A DNA stretch of 64,000 nucleotides, from assembly GCA_029268615.1 (NCBI GenBank), contig JAQWNM010000001.1, positions 1-64,000 on the forward strand, read 5' to 3'. Positions 54,122-63,935 of the stretch are shown piece after piece (position 1 is the stretch's first letter; each line of letters starts with the position of its first letter). This DNA is from SAR86 cluster bacterium. Lineage in GTDB: Bacteria > Pseudomonadota > Gammaproteobacteria > Magnimaribacterales > Magnimaribacteraceae. A model generated the notes under the pieces. It searched no databases. It worked only from the letters and a program-made list of their open reading frames with translations, and was not told the origin of the DNA. Position numbers and translations under genes: made by a program.

Positions 54122-54988
54122 TTAAAGAAGACTATCTCTAGATTTTTTAACAGATGAAAAGAAGCTTAAAAGTTCTTTATCATCTTTATCCTTGATTAGA
54201 AATAAAAGCCTTTCCAAACTATCTTTAAACATTTCGATTGACTCTATAATGTGCTTTTCATTTGCCATCATGATATCTTTCCACATCAAAGGATCACTTG
54301 ACGCTATCCTCGTATAATCCTCTAAACTTCCTCCTGAATATAAAAAAGTTTTCACACCTAAATTTTTGAAGAGTGCATCCATTAATGTAAAAGAAATGAC
54401 ATGAGGTAAATGACTTGTCTTTGCAAAAATATCATCATGATAATCTGATGGCACTCTTTTAGTTAAAGATTTTAATTCATTCCAAAAGCACTCAACTTTC
54501 TTAAGATCTGAGTCTCTATTATCTTTATGGGGACAAATTATAGTCAGCTTCTTTTCAAATAAATTAGGTAAGGATGAAGCTAAACCATTTTTTTCAGATC
54601 CTGCTATAGGATGAGAAAGAACAAAATTGCTTAATAGTTCTGGATTCTCTTTTTTTAGACTTTCTAAGACTGAAGATTTTACACTACATGTGTCGGTAAA
54701 TAATGGATCGATTAAGTTTGAATACCTTTTTAACTCCTTAATTGCTTTATTAATTGACAATGTAGGTATAGAAAAGATTACTAAGGTTTTTTTCAGTTCG
54801 TGAGTAATTTTTGTATCTTGATTCTTAATTAATCCAAGTTTGTGGGCTTTAGTAATAATCTTATGATCACTATCCAGACCGTAAACATCTCCTCCAAAAG
54901 AATAATATTTTAAAGATTTAAGAATAGATCCCCCAACTAAACCTAATCCAACTACTAAGATATTATCAAAGGCTTTCTCTAGCTTCAT
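54122..54988 (-). CDS. tyrA: prephenate dehydrogenase (TyrA)
   Basis: 288 residues, oxidises prephenate (or arogenate) toward tyrosine. NILVVGLGLVGGSILKSL binds NAD(P), SHPIAGSEKNGLASS is the prephenate site and SHLPHVISFTLMDAL the helix with the catalytic-site histidine. No chorismate mutase domain is attached; that activity is on PheA. Overlaps hisC by four bases (ATGA). Separate from aroA, unlike the fusion known in Pseudomonas. Confidence 0.93.
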   Translation of the reverse strand: MKLEKAFDNILVVGLGLVGGSILKSLKYYSFGGDVYGLDSDHKIITKAHKLGLIKNQDTKITHELKKTLVIFSIPTLSINKAIKELKRYSNLIDPLFTDTCSVKSSVLESLKKENPELLSNFVLSHPIAGSEKNGLASSLPNLFEKKLTIICPHKDNRDSDLKKVECFWNELKSLTKRVPSDYHDDIFAKTSHLPHVISFTLMDALFKNLGVKTFLYSGGSLEDYTRIASSDPLMWKDIMMANEKHIIESIEMFKDSLERLLFLIKDKDDKELLSFFSSVKKSRDSLL

Positions 54989-56091
54989 AGTGGGTCTGTA
55001 ATCTTATTTAATTTTTTGAGAAAGAAGGAGTTTTCTTCTGGAAGACCAATAGTAACTCTTAAGTGATTTGGCATTTTATAGACTCCCATTGCCCTAACTA
55101 TCACACCTTCTTTAAGAAGATCCATAAACCTTTCATTGGCATCATGCTTGCAATCAAAACAAATAAAGTTGGCCAGGGTTGGAATATATTGATACCCGAG
55201 ACCTTCAAGACCTTTATATAATTGGATTTTTTGTTCTAAGTTCATTTTTAGTGATTTTTGCATGTGGTCCTTATCAGAAATTGCTGCCTTTGCTGCAGCT
55301 AATCCTAAAGAATTTGCATTAAAAGGCTGCCTAACTCTATTCAAGTAGTCAGCAATCTCTGGTGAAGATACAGAATAACCAACTCTAAAACCAGCTAATC
55401 CGTAAGCCTTAGAAAAACTTCTACTTATGATAAGATTTGGGAATTTTTCAACCAGACCAAAATTAACATCTTTTTCTTCAAACGAGGAGTAATCAAAATA
55501 AGCTTGATCTAAAAATACCAACACATCTTTTCTCACTCTTTTTAAGAAATTAACTATCTCAGTATGGGATAGGAATGTACCTGTCGGATTATTAGGGTTA
55601 GCGATAAAAACTATTTTAGTATTTTCTTTTATAGCCTTGTTCATTTCCAATAAATCATGTCCCCAATTTTTTGCAGTTACTTCAATCCCCTCAGCTCCTG
55701 AAATCTGAACTGCTAGAGGGTAAACTGCAAAAGCATGCTTTGAAAAAACAGCACTATCATTAGAAGAAAGAAAACTTCTAACAACAAATTCAATGATGTC
55801 ATTAGAACCATTTCCAATTGTAATTTGGTTTTCATTTACTCCATACTCAATACTTATAGATTTCTTCAATTCCAGAGCATTCCCATCTGGATATCTATTT
55901 AACCCTTTTAAGATATGATTTATAGCCTCTAAGGCTAAAGGACTTGGACCTAAAGGATTTTCATTACTTGCAAGCTTAATAACGTTTGTTATGCCAAATT
56001 CCCTTTCCAGATCTTGAATAGGCTTACCCGGAACATAAGGTTTCAAATCTTTAATCCCTTGATTTAATAATTTTTTAAAATTAACAGTCAT
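54985..56091 (-). CDS. hisC: histidinol-phosphate aminotransferase (HisC2-type)
   Basis: 368 residues, PLP-dependent class II aminotransferase. The PLP lysine is in SRSFSKAYGLAGFRVGYS; NPNNPTGTFLS and the QPFNANSLGLAAA region are typical of HisC. Placed between tyrA and pheA, it may also transaminate aromatic keto acids, as proposed for the copy in the same place in Pseudomonas; histidine synthesis is the other possibility. Overlaps or abuts both neighbours. Confidence 0.93.
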   Translation of the reverse strand: MTVNFKKLLNQGIKDLKPYVPGKPIQDLEREFGITNVIKLASNENPLGPSPLALEAINHILKGLNRYPDGNALELKKSISIEYGVNENQITIGNGSNDIIEFVVRSFLSSNDSAVFSKHAFAVYPLAVQISGAEGIEVTAKNWGHDLLEMNKAIKENTKIVFIANPNNPTGTFLSHTEIVNFLKRVRKDVLVFLDQAYFDYSSFEEKDVNFGLVEKFPNLIISRSFSKAYGLAGFRVGYSVSSPEIADYLNRVRQPFNANSLGLAAAKAAISDKDHMQKSLKMNLEQKIQLYKGLEGLGYQYIPTLANFICFDCKHDANERFMDLLKEGVIVRAMGVYKMPNHLRVTIGLPEENSFFLKKLNKITDPL

Positions 56092-56092
56092 T

Positions 56093-57169
56093 TCATCCTA
56101 GCGCTCTGGGATAAGAACCTAAAACTCTTACTTCAATATCCAAATTTTTTAGATCTTTAAATAAAGATTTAAATTCATCATCATCTTTGTGCCCTTCGAG
56201 ATCTAAGAAAAAGATATACTGCCAATTATTAATTTTTGAAGGCCTATAGGTTATGTGAGTTAAATTTAATTTATTTTTATATATAGGATTTAAAACTTTG
56301 AATAAAGCTCCTGTCTCATTTTTAGTTTTTATCATCAAAGAAGTCTTGTCTCTGCCAGTAGATCCAACTTCATGAAGACCCAGAGAAATAAATCTTGTTG
56401 TATTGCCTGAGTAATCTTCTATATTTTTTTGTATAAGCTCTAACCCATATTTATTAGATGCTAATTCTCCGGCTATTGCATAAATAGTCTCAGATTCAGC
56501 TGCTGAAATTGCTGCTTTAGCATTACTAGATACCGGTACTCTCAGTACATTTGGGCAATGCGAGTCTAGCCATAATTTACACTGAGCAAAAGTTTGTTGA
56601 TGAGCATGTATTTCATAACCTTCTTGAGGTAAGGATTTATTATACCCAATTAGATTATGATGAATTTCCATCTTAATCTCACCACAAATAAGTATATTAC
56701 TTGAAGCTAAACAATCTAAAGTTATATTTACAGTGCCTTCTGTAGAATTCTCAATAGGGACTATTCCATAATCGCTTGATGAATCTTGAACCTTTATAAA
56801 AACATCTTCTATGGTATCTGAGGGACTTGTATTTACAGAAGAACCAAATTGGTTTTTAAGAGCAGAGTCTGAGTAGGTTCCTTCGGGGCCTAAAAATGCA
56901 ATCTCTAAATCATCTTCAGTTGCTCTACAGCTAGATATTAGCTCCTTAAATACACTTATGATCTGATCATTGGAAAGGGGGCCTAAATTATTCTCAATTA
57001 ATCTATTTAAAATTAAAGATTCTCTATCAGGCTTGTATTTTTCTTTTGTTGATTTAAAGTCACCCGCTTTCTTAGCTAAAGACGCTCTTCTGTTAATTAG
57101 AATTAAAATTTCTTCATCTATCTCATCAATCGATTCTCTGATAGATTTAAGATCTTTTTCCTCAGCCAT
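56093..57169 (-). CDS. pheA: chorismate mutase / prephenate dehydratase (P-protein)
   Basis: 358 residues with three parts: an AroQ-type chorismate mutase helix domain (about 5-85, IRESIDEIDEEILILINRRA with DRESLILNRL), prephenate dehydratase (about 92-270, FLGPEGTYSDSALK, IVPIENSTEGTVN, and the catalytic TRFISLG), and a C-terminal ACT domain (about 275-355, KTSLMIKTKNETGALF, HITYRPSK) for phenylalanine feedback. It overlaps serC by eight bases. Confidence 0.96.
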   Translation of the reverse strand: MAEEKDLKSIRESIDEIDEEILILINRRASLAKKAGDFKSTKEKYKPDRESLILNRLIENNLGPLSNDQIISVFKELISSCRATEDDLEIAFLGPEGTYSDSALKNQFGSSVNTSPSDTIEDVFIKVQDSSSDYGIVPIENSTEGTVNITLDCLASSNILICGEIKMEIHHNLIGYNKSLPQEGYEIHAHQQTFAQCKLWLDSHCPNVLRVPVSSNAKAAISAAESETIYAIAGELASNKYGLELIQKNIEDYSGNTTRFISLGLHEVGSTGRDKTSLMIKTKNETGALFKVLNPIYKNKLNLTHITYRPSKINNWQYIFFLDLEGHKDDDEFKSLFKDLKNLDIEVRVLGSYPRALG

Positions 57170-58256
57170 TAGTTAAATTTTGATTCCTTTTTTCAAAAGA
57201 CTCCATGAAGTTTATTAGTTTATCTACTCCTTCCTCTGGCATTGCATTATAGATGCTAGCTCTCATCCCACCAACTGACCTATGACCCTTTAGAGCAAGT
57301 AATCCTGCTTCTGAAGATTCTTGTAAAAATGTCATATTCATATCATCATTTTTTAATTGAAAAGGTATATTCATAATCGAACGACTGGATTCAAGGATAT
57401 TATTTGAATAAAATTCAGAATCATCTATAAAAGAATAAAGTTTCTTAGCTTTTCTTCGATTAATCTTTCCAATCTCACCTATTCCACCGATAGATTTTAA
57501 CCATTTAAATACTTTGCCGGCAACATACCATGCAAAAGTTGGAGGGGTGTTATACATAGATTCTCCTTCATACATCTTAGTGTAATTTAACATTGTGGGA
57601 GTATTTTCTTGTGCTTTATGTAGTATCACTTTTTTTATTATCGCAAAACCAAGACCTGCGGGACCAATATTTTTTTGGGCACCTCCATAAATTAATGAAA
57701 ATTTAGTTACGTCTAACTCCTCAGAGAGGATTCCTGAAGAATAATCTGCAACTATTGGTATTTTTTCATGTTCAATATTTCTTAGAGATATACCGCCTAT
57801 AGTCTCATTAGGTGTTATATGAATATAACTTGAATTATCTGATATCTTCCAATTATCTTGAGGAGGAAAAAATCTAAAACTATCATCTTCACTTGATGCT
57901 GAAATATTGACATTGATATATCTTTGAGCTTCTTTAATTGCCCTTAAAGCCCAATGGCCAGTATATACATAATCTGCGGTTCCGCCTTGAGGACAAAAAT
58001 TCATTGGTATCATTGGGCATTGGAGAGTAGCTCCTCCATGAAGAAATAAGACTGCATAATCTTCAGGAATCTTTAGTAGATCTCTGAAATCTGACTCAGC
58101 TGTTTTAGCTATTTCAATGAAGTCTTGACTTCTATGACTAATCTCCATTACTGAAAGGCCCAAGCCTCTCCAATCTAATAGCTCTTCTTTAACCTCTTCT
58201 AAAACTTCTACAGGAATTGTTGCAGGCCCAGCTCCAAAATTATACTTCCTTGTCAT
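57162..58256 (-). CDS. serC: phosphoserine aminotransferase
   Basis: 364 residues from ATG 58256; an ATG five codons upstream (58271) is also open. The downstream start begins [12 protein letters not shown] like the family and has GAAGGAAAG just before it, so I prefer it. PLP enzyme of serine synthesis; also acts in pyridoxal phosphate synthesis. The PLP lysine is in [12 protein letters not shown]. The start overlaps the last codons of gyrA by 17 bases, making gyrA-serC a coupled pair as in Pseudomonas. Confidence 0.95.
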   Translation of the reverse strand: MTRKYNFGAGPATIPVEVLEEVKEELLDWRGLGLSVMEISHRSQDFIEIAKTAESDFRDLLKIPEDYAVLFLHGGATLQCPMIPMNFCPQGGTADYVYTGHWALRAIKEAQRYINVNISASSEDDSFRFFPPQDNWKISDNSSYIHITPNETIGGISLRNIEHEKIPIVADYSSGILSEELDVTKFSLIYGGAQKNIGPAGLGFAIIKKVILHKAQENTPTMLNYTKMYEGESMYNTPPTFAWYVAGKVFKWLKSIGGIGEIGKINRRKAKKLYSFIDDSEFYSNNILESSRSIMNIPFQLKNDDMNMTFLQESSEAGLLALKGHRSVGGMRASIYNAMPEEGVDKLINFMESFEKRNQNLTNG

Positions 58257-60819
58257 CTTGCTTTCCTTCATCTACTACTTCGTCAGATATAAAAACTTCG
58301 TCTATGGAGGCTAAACTAATAAGCTCCTCTCCCTGTTTCAATCTAATAACTGTTACTCCTTGAGTATTTCTACCAATAACATTTATTTCAGAAACCTTTG
58401 TTCTTACCAACATTCCTTTATTTGTTATTAACATAACTTCGTCATCATTCTTTACTTGAGCGGCTCCTATTAACTGACCATTTCTCTCGGAAGTTTGCAT
58501 GGCAATAACCCCTTTCGCACCTCTTCTTGTTCTTCTAAAATCTTTTGAATCAGACCTCTTTCCATAACCATTTTCACTTACTGTAAGAATAGAAGCCTCT
58601 TCATCTGGAATAATTAAAGAAATGACAAAATGGCTTTTTCCTAGATTTATTCCTCTAACTCCTTGAGCAGTTCTTCCCATAGAGCGAACTTCGGTCTCAG
58701 AAAAATGAGCAGCTTTACCTGCATTTGATACAAGCATCACATGCATATTTCCATCTGTTACGGCTGTACCTACAAGCTCATCTCCTTCTGATAGAGTAAT
58801 AGCTCTTTTACCTCCTTTTCTTTGATTTGAAAATTCTACAAGAGAAGTTTTTTTCACTGTTCCCATCTTAGTAGCCATAAAAATGAAATTTTCTTCATCA
58901 TAAGTCTCAACTGTAACCATACTAGTAATCCTTTCTCCTTCCCTTAATTGAATTAGATTAACCAGAGGTCTTCCTTTAGCTGCTCTACTCGCTGAAGGAA
59001 TTTCATATACTTTTAACCAATACACTTGCCCTAGATTTGAAAAACAAAGTAACGTTGTATGAGTATTTGCAACTAACATTTGCTCTACAAAATCTTCTTC
59101 TTTTACTGAAGCTGCTGTCTTACCTGTACCTCCTCTTCTTTGAGCTCGGTATTCATCAAGAGGTTGGGTCTTAGCGTAACCTTCATGAGATAGAGTAACA
59201 ACTCTATCTTCCGGTGTAATTAGGTCCGCAGTAGAAAAATCAGCAATAGAATCTTGAATTTCACTTCTTCTAGTATCTGAATATCTTTCTTGTACTTCTA
59301 ATAATTCTTCTTTTACAACAATTACTAATTTTTTTGTGTCAGAGAGGATCTCTAAAAGAGAAGAGATATGGTCAATTATTTGTTCATACTCCTCAATCAA
59401 CTTATCTTGTTCTAAACCAGTAAGTCTTTGCAACCTCATGTCCAGAATAGCTTGCGCTTGGTTTTCTGAGAGCTGATAATTTGTACCTGTTAGCCCAACA
59501 TCTTTTGGTAAGTTATCTGGTTTACAGGCATCTGGTCCTGCCTTTTTTAATAATTTTGAGATTCCTCCAGGCTTCCATTTCTTTGATAACAATTTTGATT
59601 TAGCTTCCGCCCCATCTTTAGATTTTTTAATAAGACTAATAACCAAATCAATATTTGCTAATGCAACTGTCAATCCTTCTAGAATATGACCTCTGTCTTT
59701 AGCCTTTTTAAGATCAAAAATTGTACGCCTAGAAACAACTTCTTTTCTGTGTTTAATAAATACATCCAATAGATCTTTCAAGCATAATAATCTTGGCTCT
59801 CCATCTACTAAAGCAACATTATTTATTCCAAAAACTGTCTGCATTTGAGTTTGAGAATATAAATTATTCAAGACCACATCTGGGACTTGTCCGCTTTTAA
59901 GCTCTATAACCACTCTAACCCCATCCTTATCAGACTCATCCCTTAACTCTCTTATGCCTTCAAGCTTTTTATCTCTTACTAATTCTGCCATTTTTTCAAT
60001 AAGTCTTGCTTTATTGACCTGATAAGGCATTTCAGTAATTATTATGGATGGGTTATTGGTTTCCTCGTCTTCTATCTCTGTCTTAGCACGAATCTTAACT
60101 TTGCCTTTTCCAGTTTTATATGCATCAACAATTCCGGACCTTCCATTTATAATCCCTCCTGTAGGGAAATCTGGACCTGGCATTAATTTGATTAGATCTT
60201 CAACAATGATCTCTGGATCGTCTATTTGAGCTAAACAAGCATCTATTACTTCATTAAGATTATGCGGAGGCATATTTGTTGCCATCCCAACTGCAATCCC
60301 TGAAGAGCCATTTGCTAATAAATTAGGTATCCTTGACGGCAATACTTCAGGAATTGTCTCTGTATTATCGTAATTATCATAAAAATCTACTGTCTCTTTA
60401 TCTAAATCTATTAGTAAATCATGAGCTATCCTTGACATACGTATCTCTGTATATCTCATTGCAGCTGCAGAATCCCCATCCATAGAACCAAAATTTCCTT
60501 GCCCGTCAACCAACGGATAACGTAATGAGAAATCTTGTGCCATTCTTACAATAGTTTCATAGACGGCACTATCACCATGTGGATGATACTTACCTATGAC
60601 ATCTCCGACTATCCGTGCAGATTTTTTATACCCCCTATTCCATTCATTTCCAAGAGAATGCATGGCATACAAACTTCTTCTATGTACCGGCTTCAATCCA
60701 TCTCGAGCATCCGGTAGCGCTCTTCCTACAATGACGCTCATTGCGTAATCTAAATAGGACTGTTTTAACTCCTTTTCAATGTTAATAGGAACTATCTCTT
60801 TTGCGGCCATCTCTTCCAT
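58240..60819 (-). CDS. gyrA: DNA gyrase subunit A
   Basis: 859 residues (E. coli 875). The catalytic tyrosine is in [11 protein letters not shown] (about 123). The quinolone-determining region reads [17 protein letters not shown], with Ser at position 83-equivalent and Glu where E. coli has Asp87. The GyrA box QRRGGTGKT and the six-bladed pinwheel C-terminal domain follow, ending in an acidic tail. GAGG lies six bases before the ATG at 60819, which fixes the start. Confidence 0.98.
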   Translation of the reverse strand: MEEMAAKEIVPINIEKELKQSYLDYAMSVIVGRALPDARDGLKPVHRRSLYAMHSLGNEWNRGYKKSARIVGDVIGKYHPHGDSAVYETIVRMAQDFSLRYPLVDGQGNFGSMDGDSAAAMRYTEIRMSRIAHDLLIDLDKETVDFYDNYDNTETIPEVLPSRIPNLLANGSSGIAVGMATNMPPHNLNEVIDACLAQIDDPEIIVEDLIKLMPGPDFPTGGIINGRSGIVDAYKTGKGKVKIRAKTEIEDEETNNPSIIITEMPYQVNKARLIEKMAELVRDKKLEGIRELRDESDKDGVRVVIELKSGQVPDVVLNNLYSQTQMQTVFGINNVALVDGEPRLLCLKDLLDVFIKHRKEVVSRRTIFDLKKAKDRGHILEGLTVALANIDLVISLIKKSKDGAEAKSKLLSKKWKPGGISKLLKKAGPDACKPDNLPKDVGLTGTNYQLSENQAQAILDMRLQRLTGLEQDKLIEEYEQIIDHISSLLEILSDTKKLVIVVKEELLEVQERYSDTRRSEIQDSIADFSTADLITPEDRVVTLSHEGYAKTQPLDEYRAQRRGGTGKTAASVKEEDFVEQMLVANTHTTLLCFSNLGQVYWLKVYEIPSASRAAKGRPLVNLIQLREGERITSMVTVETYDEENFIFMATKMGTVKKTSLVEFSNQRKGGKRAITLSEGDELVGTAVTDGNMHVMLVSNAGKAAHFSETEVRSMGRTAQGVRGINLGKSHFVISLIIPDEEASILTVSENGYGKRSDSKDFRRTRRGAKGVIAMQTSERNGQLIGAAQVKNDDEVMLITNKGMLVRTKVSEINVIGRNTQGVTVIRLKQGEELISLASIDEVFISDEVVDEGKQDDKEV

Positions 60820-61002
60820 AAAAAACCTCTTTTTTCCAATAAAGAACTGCTAAAAAAGCTTAATTTAGCAAGTTTTTTTAAATAAATTGTGGATAAAAAA
60901 AAACATAAAAATCATTAAGAATTTTATCATAAATTAAGCACTAAAAGGGCTTAATTTAAAGGTAAATTAACGAAGAAATTAAGGAAGAAATTAAGGAAGA
61001 AA
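60820..61002. promoter_or_regulatory. gyrA upstream region with repeated GCTTAATTT
   Basis: This 183-base gap holds the gyrA promoter and the 3' end of the pntB transcript. A hairpin-capable inverted repeat AAATTAAGC-N9-GCTTAATTT is at 60931-60957, and GCTTAATTT occurs again near 60858-60866 inside a second inverted repeat GCTAAA...TTTAGC (60850-60870), which is followed on the plus strand by a T run. No promoter hexamers are clear enough to name; TATGAT with AAAAT on the minus strand near 60925 is the best -10 candidate. Confidence 0.45.
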
Positions 61003-61007
61003 TTAAG
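60972..61007. repeat. three tandem copies of a 12-bp unit at the pntB stop
   Basis: GAAGAAATTAAG is repeated three times without gaps (60972-60983, 60984-60995, 60996-61007). On the minus strand the unit contains TTAA in the pntB frame, so each copy supplies an in-frame TAA after the pntB stop at 61003-61005. It looks like a small replication-slippage expansion, with no function I can name. Confidence 0.8.
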
Positions 61008-62409
61008 ATTTAAACTCTGAAACTACCTCAGAAATACTTTCCTTTGCATCTCCGAAGAGCATTCTTGTATTTGATTTAAAGAATAAAGGATTTTGTATCC
61101 CTGCAAACCCTGAAGCCATTGATCTTTTTAAGACAAAAACTGTTTTTGCTCTATCTACCTCTATTATAGGCATTCCATAAATTGGACTTCCTTCATTATC
61201 CTTAGCATCAGGATTCACAACATCATTTGCTCCAATAACTAGACAAATATCTACTGTTTCCATAACAGGATTCACATCATCTGGTTCTACCAAAGCATCA
61301 TATGAAACATTAGCTTCTGCAAGTAAGACATTCATGTGGCCAGGCATCCTGCCAGCTACTGGATGAATTCCATACTTAACTTCTGCACCGTTATCTTCTA
61401 GAAGTTCGCCTAATTCCCTCACTGTATGTTGGGCCTGAGCAACGGCCATCCCATAACCTGGAACTATTAAAACAGAAGTGGCTGCCTCCAATATCAAATA
61501 AGCATCTTGACTTGAAATAGGATTCACTTCTCCTTGATCTTCTGCCGAAGAAGAGGATGAACTATCTCCGGATCCAAAACCGCTGAAAAGAACATTAGCT
61601 AAAGATCTATTCATTGCCTTACACATTATGTTTGTCAAAATTAACCCGCTGGCACCAACTAGGGCTCCAGCTACAATCAAAACATTATTTTGAATAACAA
61701 AGCCAGCAGCACAGGCAGCTAATCCAGAATAGCTATTAAGAAGAGCTATCACAACAGGCATATCAGCACCGCCTATTGGAATAACCAATAAAATCCCTAA
61801 AATAAATGCTAAAAGCGTTAAAGCTAAAATTAGGTGTGAAATTTCATAACTATAAGTGTCCTGTAACCAGATTAATTCTATACCTACACCCAAAAGAATT
61901 AAAAGTAATATGCCATTAACAATCTGCTGCCCCCTATAAAGTAAAGGACTACCAGAGATAATCTCCGAAAGTTTTCCATAAGCCACTAAACTTCCGGTAA
62001 AAGTAACTCCACCTATCAATAAAGTTAAATATATTGCAAATAAGGTAGCTGAATTATGTAAATCTCCACTAAGATATTCGCCTGATCCAACTAGTAAGCT
62101 AGCAAGACCTCCAAAACCATTAAAAACAGCAACCATTTCTGGCATTGAAGTCATTTTTACTAAGATTGCAGTCGCCGAACCTATAATTGCGCCTAAAATT
62201 GCTGCTAAAGTTATAAACTGCCAACTAACTATATCTTTGTTTAATAAAGTTATAACTACAGCTAAAAGCATCCCTAAAGCTGATAGAAGATTTCCTCTTC
62301 TAGCGGTTGCAGGTGAACCAAGCATCTTTAATCCAAATATAAATAAGATGGATGCCCCTATATACGCTAAAGAAATAATTCCTGATCCAGAACTTTGCAA
62401 AATATCCAT
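61003..62409 (-). CDS. pntB: NAD(P) transhydrogenase beta subunit
   Basis: 468 residues from the ATG at 62409; the longer open frame upstream overlaps pntA2 and is not protein-like. About nine membrane helices cover residues 1-265, and the C-terminal NADP-binding domain has the IVPGYGMAVAQAQHTVREL loop, GIHPVAGRMPGHMNVLLAEA and VIGANDVVNPDAKD. With PntAA and PntAB it couples proton entry to NADPH formation from NADH. Four bases after the pntA2 stop. Confidence 0.96.
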   Translation of the reverse strand: MDILQSSGSGIISLAYIGASILFIFGLKMLGSPATARRGNLLSALGMLLAVVITLLNKDIVSWQFITLAAILGAIIGSATAILVKMTSMPEMVAVFNGFGGLASLLVGSGEYLSGDLHNSATLFAIYLTLLIGGVTFTGSLVAYGKLSEIISGSPLLYRGQQIVNGILLLILLGVGIELIWLQDTYSYEISHLILALTLLAFILGILLVIPIGGADMPVVIALLNSYSGLAACAAGFVIQNNVLIVAGALVGASGLILTNIMCKAMNRSLANVLFSGFGSGDSSSSSSAEDQGEVNPISSQDAYLILEAATSVLIVPGYGMAVAQAQHTVRELGELLEDNGAEVKYGIHPVAGRMPGHMNVLLAEANVSYDALVEPDDVNPVMETVDICLVIGANDVVNPDAKDNEGSPIYGMPIIEVDRAKTVFVLKRSMASGFAGIQNPLFFKSNTRMLFGDAKESISEVVSEFKS

Positions 62410-62413
62410 AGGT

Positions 62414-62704
62414 TTATTTTTTCTTGAACATTGATAGCATCCTATTCGTAACCAGATAACCACCAACCACATTAATTGTTGCAAAAAAGACTGCGGCAGT
62501 CCCAAGTATCACAGTAATGGTTATAGGTTGATCAAAACTTACCGAGCCTGAGGAGAGTAAAGCTCCAACTAAAGTAATGCCTGATATAGCATTCGCTCCT
62601 GACATAAGAGGTGTGTGCAAAGTAGACGGAACCTTAGAAATAAGCTCTATTCCTAAAAATATTGACAGAACTAAAACAAATAATAGGAGAACTGTAGATT
62701 CCAT
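62414..62704 (-). CDS. pntAB: NAD(P) transhydrogenase subunit alpha part 2 (membrane part)
   Basis: 96 residues with three membrane helices (about 4-22, 41-55, 62-86). VPSTLHTPLMSGANAISGI is the conserved start of the helix that joins the proton channel. In E. coli this segment is fused to PntA; here it is a separate gene as in Rhodospirillum and other alphaproteobacteria. Three bases from pntAA. Confidence 0.93.
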   Translation of the reverse strand: MESTVLLLFVLVLSIFLGIELISKVPSTLHTPLMSGANAISGITLVGALLSSGSVSFDQPITITVILGTAAVFFATINVVGGYLVTNRMLSMFKKK

Positions 62705-62707
62705 ATG

Positions 62708-63832
62708 TTATGACTCCAATAAAATTTTATTAATTATATTGCCTTCATGAGTGACTATGCAGCCTGCAAGGATTTCATCTTCTAAATCTAAATTAAAAGA
62801 TTTATTCTCAGAATCCCAGAATTCATCAATCATATTATAGATATTTGTGCCATATACCTGAGAAGCATGATATGCAACTTCTCCTGGTAAATTAGCCATC
62901 CCCACAATCTTAATACCATTAATATCAACTGTTGATCCTGATACAGATCCTTCAACATTTCCTCCCGAACCTACAGCCATATCTACAATAACACTTCCAG
63001 GATTCATTGCTTTCACCATTTCTTGAGTAATTATCCTTGGTGCTGGACGACCAAATACTTGAGCTGTAGTTATTACAACATCTGATTGACTACATATCTT
63101 TTTCATGCCCTCTTGTTGCAATTGTATTTGTTCCGCAGTTAATTCTTTTGCATAACCTTGATCAGTCTGGCCAGTTTCCCCAATATCTATCTTTACGAAT
63201 TTTGCTCCTAAAGATTTAACCTGCTCTTCCACAACTGGTCTAGTATCAAAAGCATCAACTCTAGCGCCTAATCTCTTCGCTGTAGCAATTGCTTGAAGTC
63301 CTGCAACTCCAACTCCCACTACAAAAACTCTACTAGGAGAAATAGTTCCTGCCGCAGTCATCATCATTGGGAAGACCTTGGCTAAATTTCTTGACGCTTC
63401 TATAACTGCAGAATATCCCCCTAGATTTGCTTGCGAGCTTAGAGCATCCATTTTTTGTGCTCTTGTGATTCTTGGAACTAATTCCATACTAATTGAAGTC
63501 ACTTTTGAAGAAACAAATGCAGTCACTAAATCACTTTCATTAAAAGGATCAAAAAAGCTAATATGAATAGCTCTATCTTTTAATTCAGATATTTGTTCTG
63601 AGGATGGTTTATTTATTCTGCAAACAATATCCGCTTGAGAAAGAAAACTCTTTTCGGGCTTTACTAAATTAGCCCCTGCTTCTTTGTAAAGGTCATCTGA
63701 AAGATTTATATTTCTGCCTAGACCTGACTCTACAAAAACATTTAATCCTGAATCACTAATTCTTTTTATAGTATCAGGTAAAATAGTTGCTCTTAACTCT
63801 TCATCAGACTCAATTGGAAAAAAAATATCCAT
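62708..63832 (-). CDS. pntAA: NAD(P) transhydrogenase subunit alpha part 1 (NAD-binding)
   Basis: 374 residues, the soluble dI domain, related to alanine dehydrogenase. The NAD site is VVGVGVAGLQAIATAKRLGA followed by FDTRPVVEEQV; the mobile loop region KIDIGETGQTDQGYAKEL and ITTAQVFGRPAPRI are diagnostic. It has no membrane helices. First gene of the pntAA-pntAB-pntB operon, divergent from ubiG across 103 bases. Confidence 0.96.
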   Translation of the reverse strand: MDIFFPIESDEELRATILPDTIKRISDSGLNVFVESGLGRNINLSDDLYKEAGANLVKPEKSFLSQADIVCRINKPSSEQISELKDRAIHISFFDPFNESDLVTAFVSSKVTSISMELVPRITRAQKMDALSSQANLGGYSAVIEASRNLAKVFPMMMTAAGTISPSRVFVVGVGVAGLQAIATAKRLGARVDAFDTRPVVEEQVKSLGAKFVKIDIGETGQTDQGYAKELTAEQIQLQQEGMKKICSQSDVVITTAQVFGRPAPRIITQEMVKAMNPGSVIVDMAVGSGGNVEGSVSGSTVDINGIKIVGMANLPGEVAYHASQVYGTNIYNMIDEFWDSENKSFNLDLEDEILAGCIVTHEGNIINKILLES

Positions 63833-63855
63833 AAAGTTTTAATTTTGCGAGAATA

Positions 63856-63883
63856 TTGACTTAAATGAGAAAGAGGTTATTTT
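63856..63883 (+). promoter_or_regulatory. possible sigma-70 promoter for ubiG
   Basis: TTGACT (63856-63861) and TATTTT (63878-63883) are 16 bases apart on the plus strand and lie about 50 bases before the ubiG ATG. The -35 matches five of six consensus bases; the -10 is weak. Confidence 0.38.
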
Positions 63884-63935
63884 ATATCATTTACGCACTT
63901 TTAAAATATTTTTTCTGTATATTTATAAAAAAATT

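Noticed and set aside
54106-54124. tyrA-aroA fusion as in Pseudomonas
   Set aside because: A clear tyrA stop at 54122 precedes a separate aroA start; no read-through frame.
60711-60720. GGTAGCG resembling ops inside gyrA
   Set aside because: It is on the opposite strand within conserved coding sequence, not in a leader.
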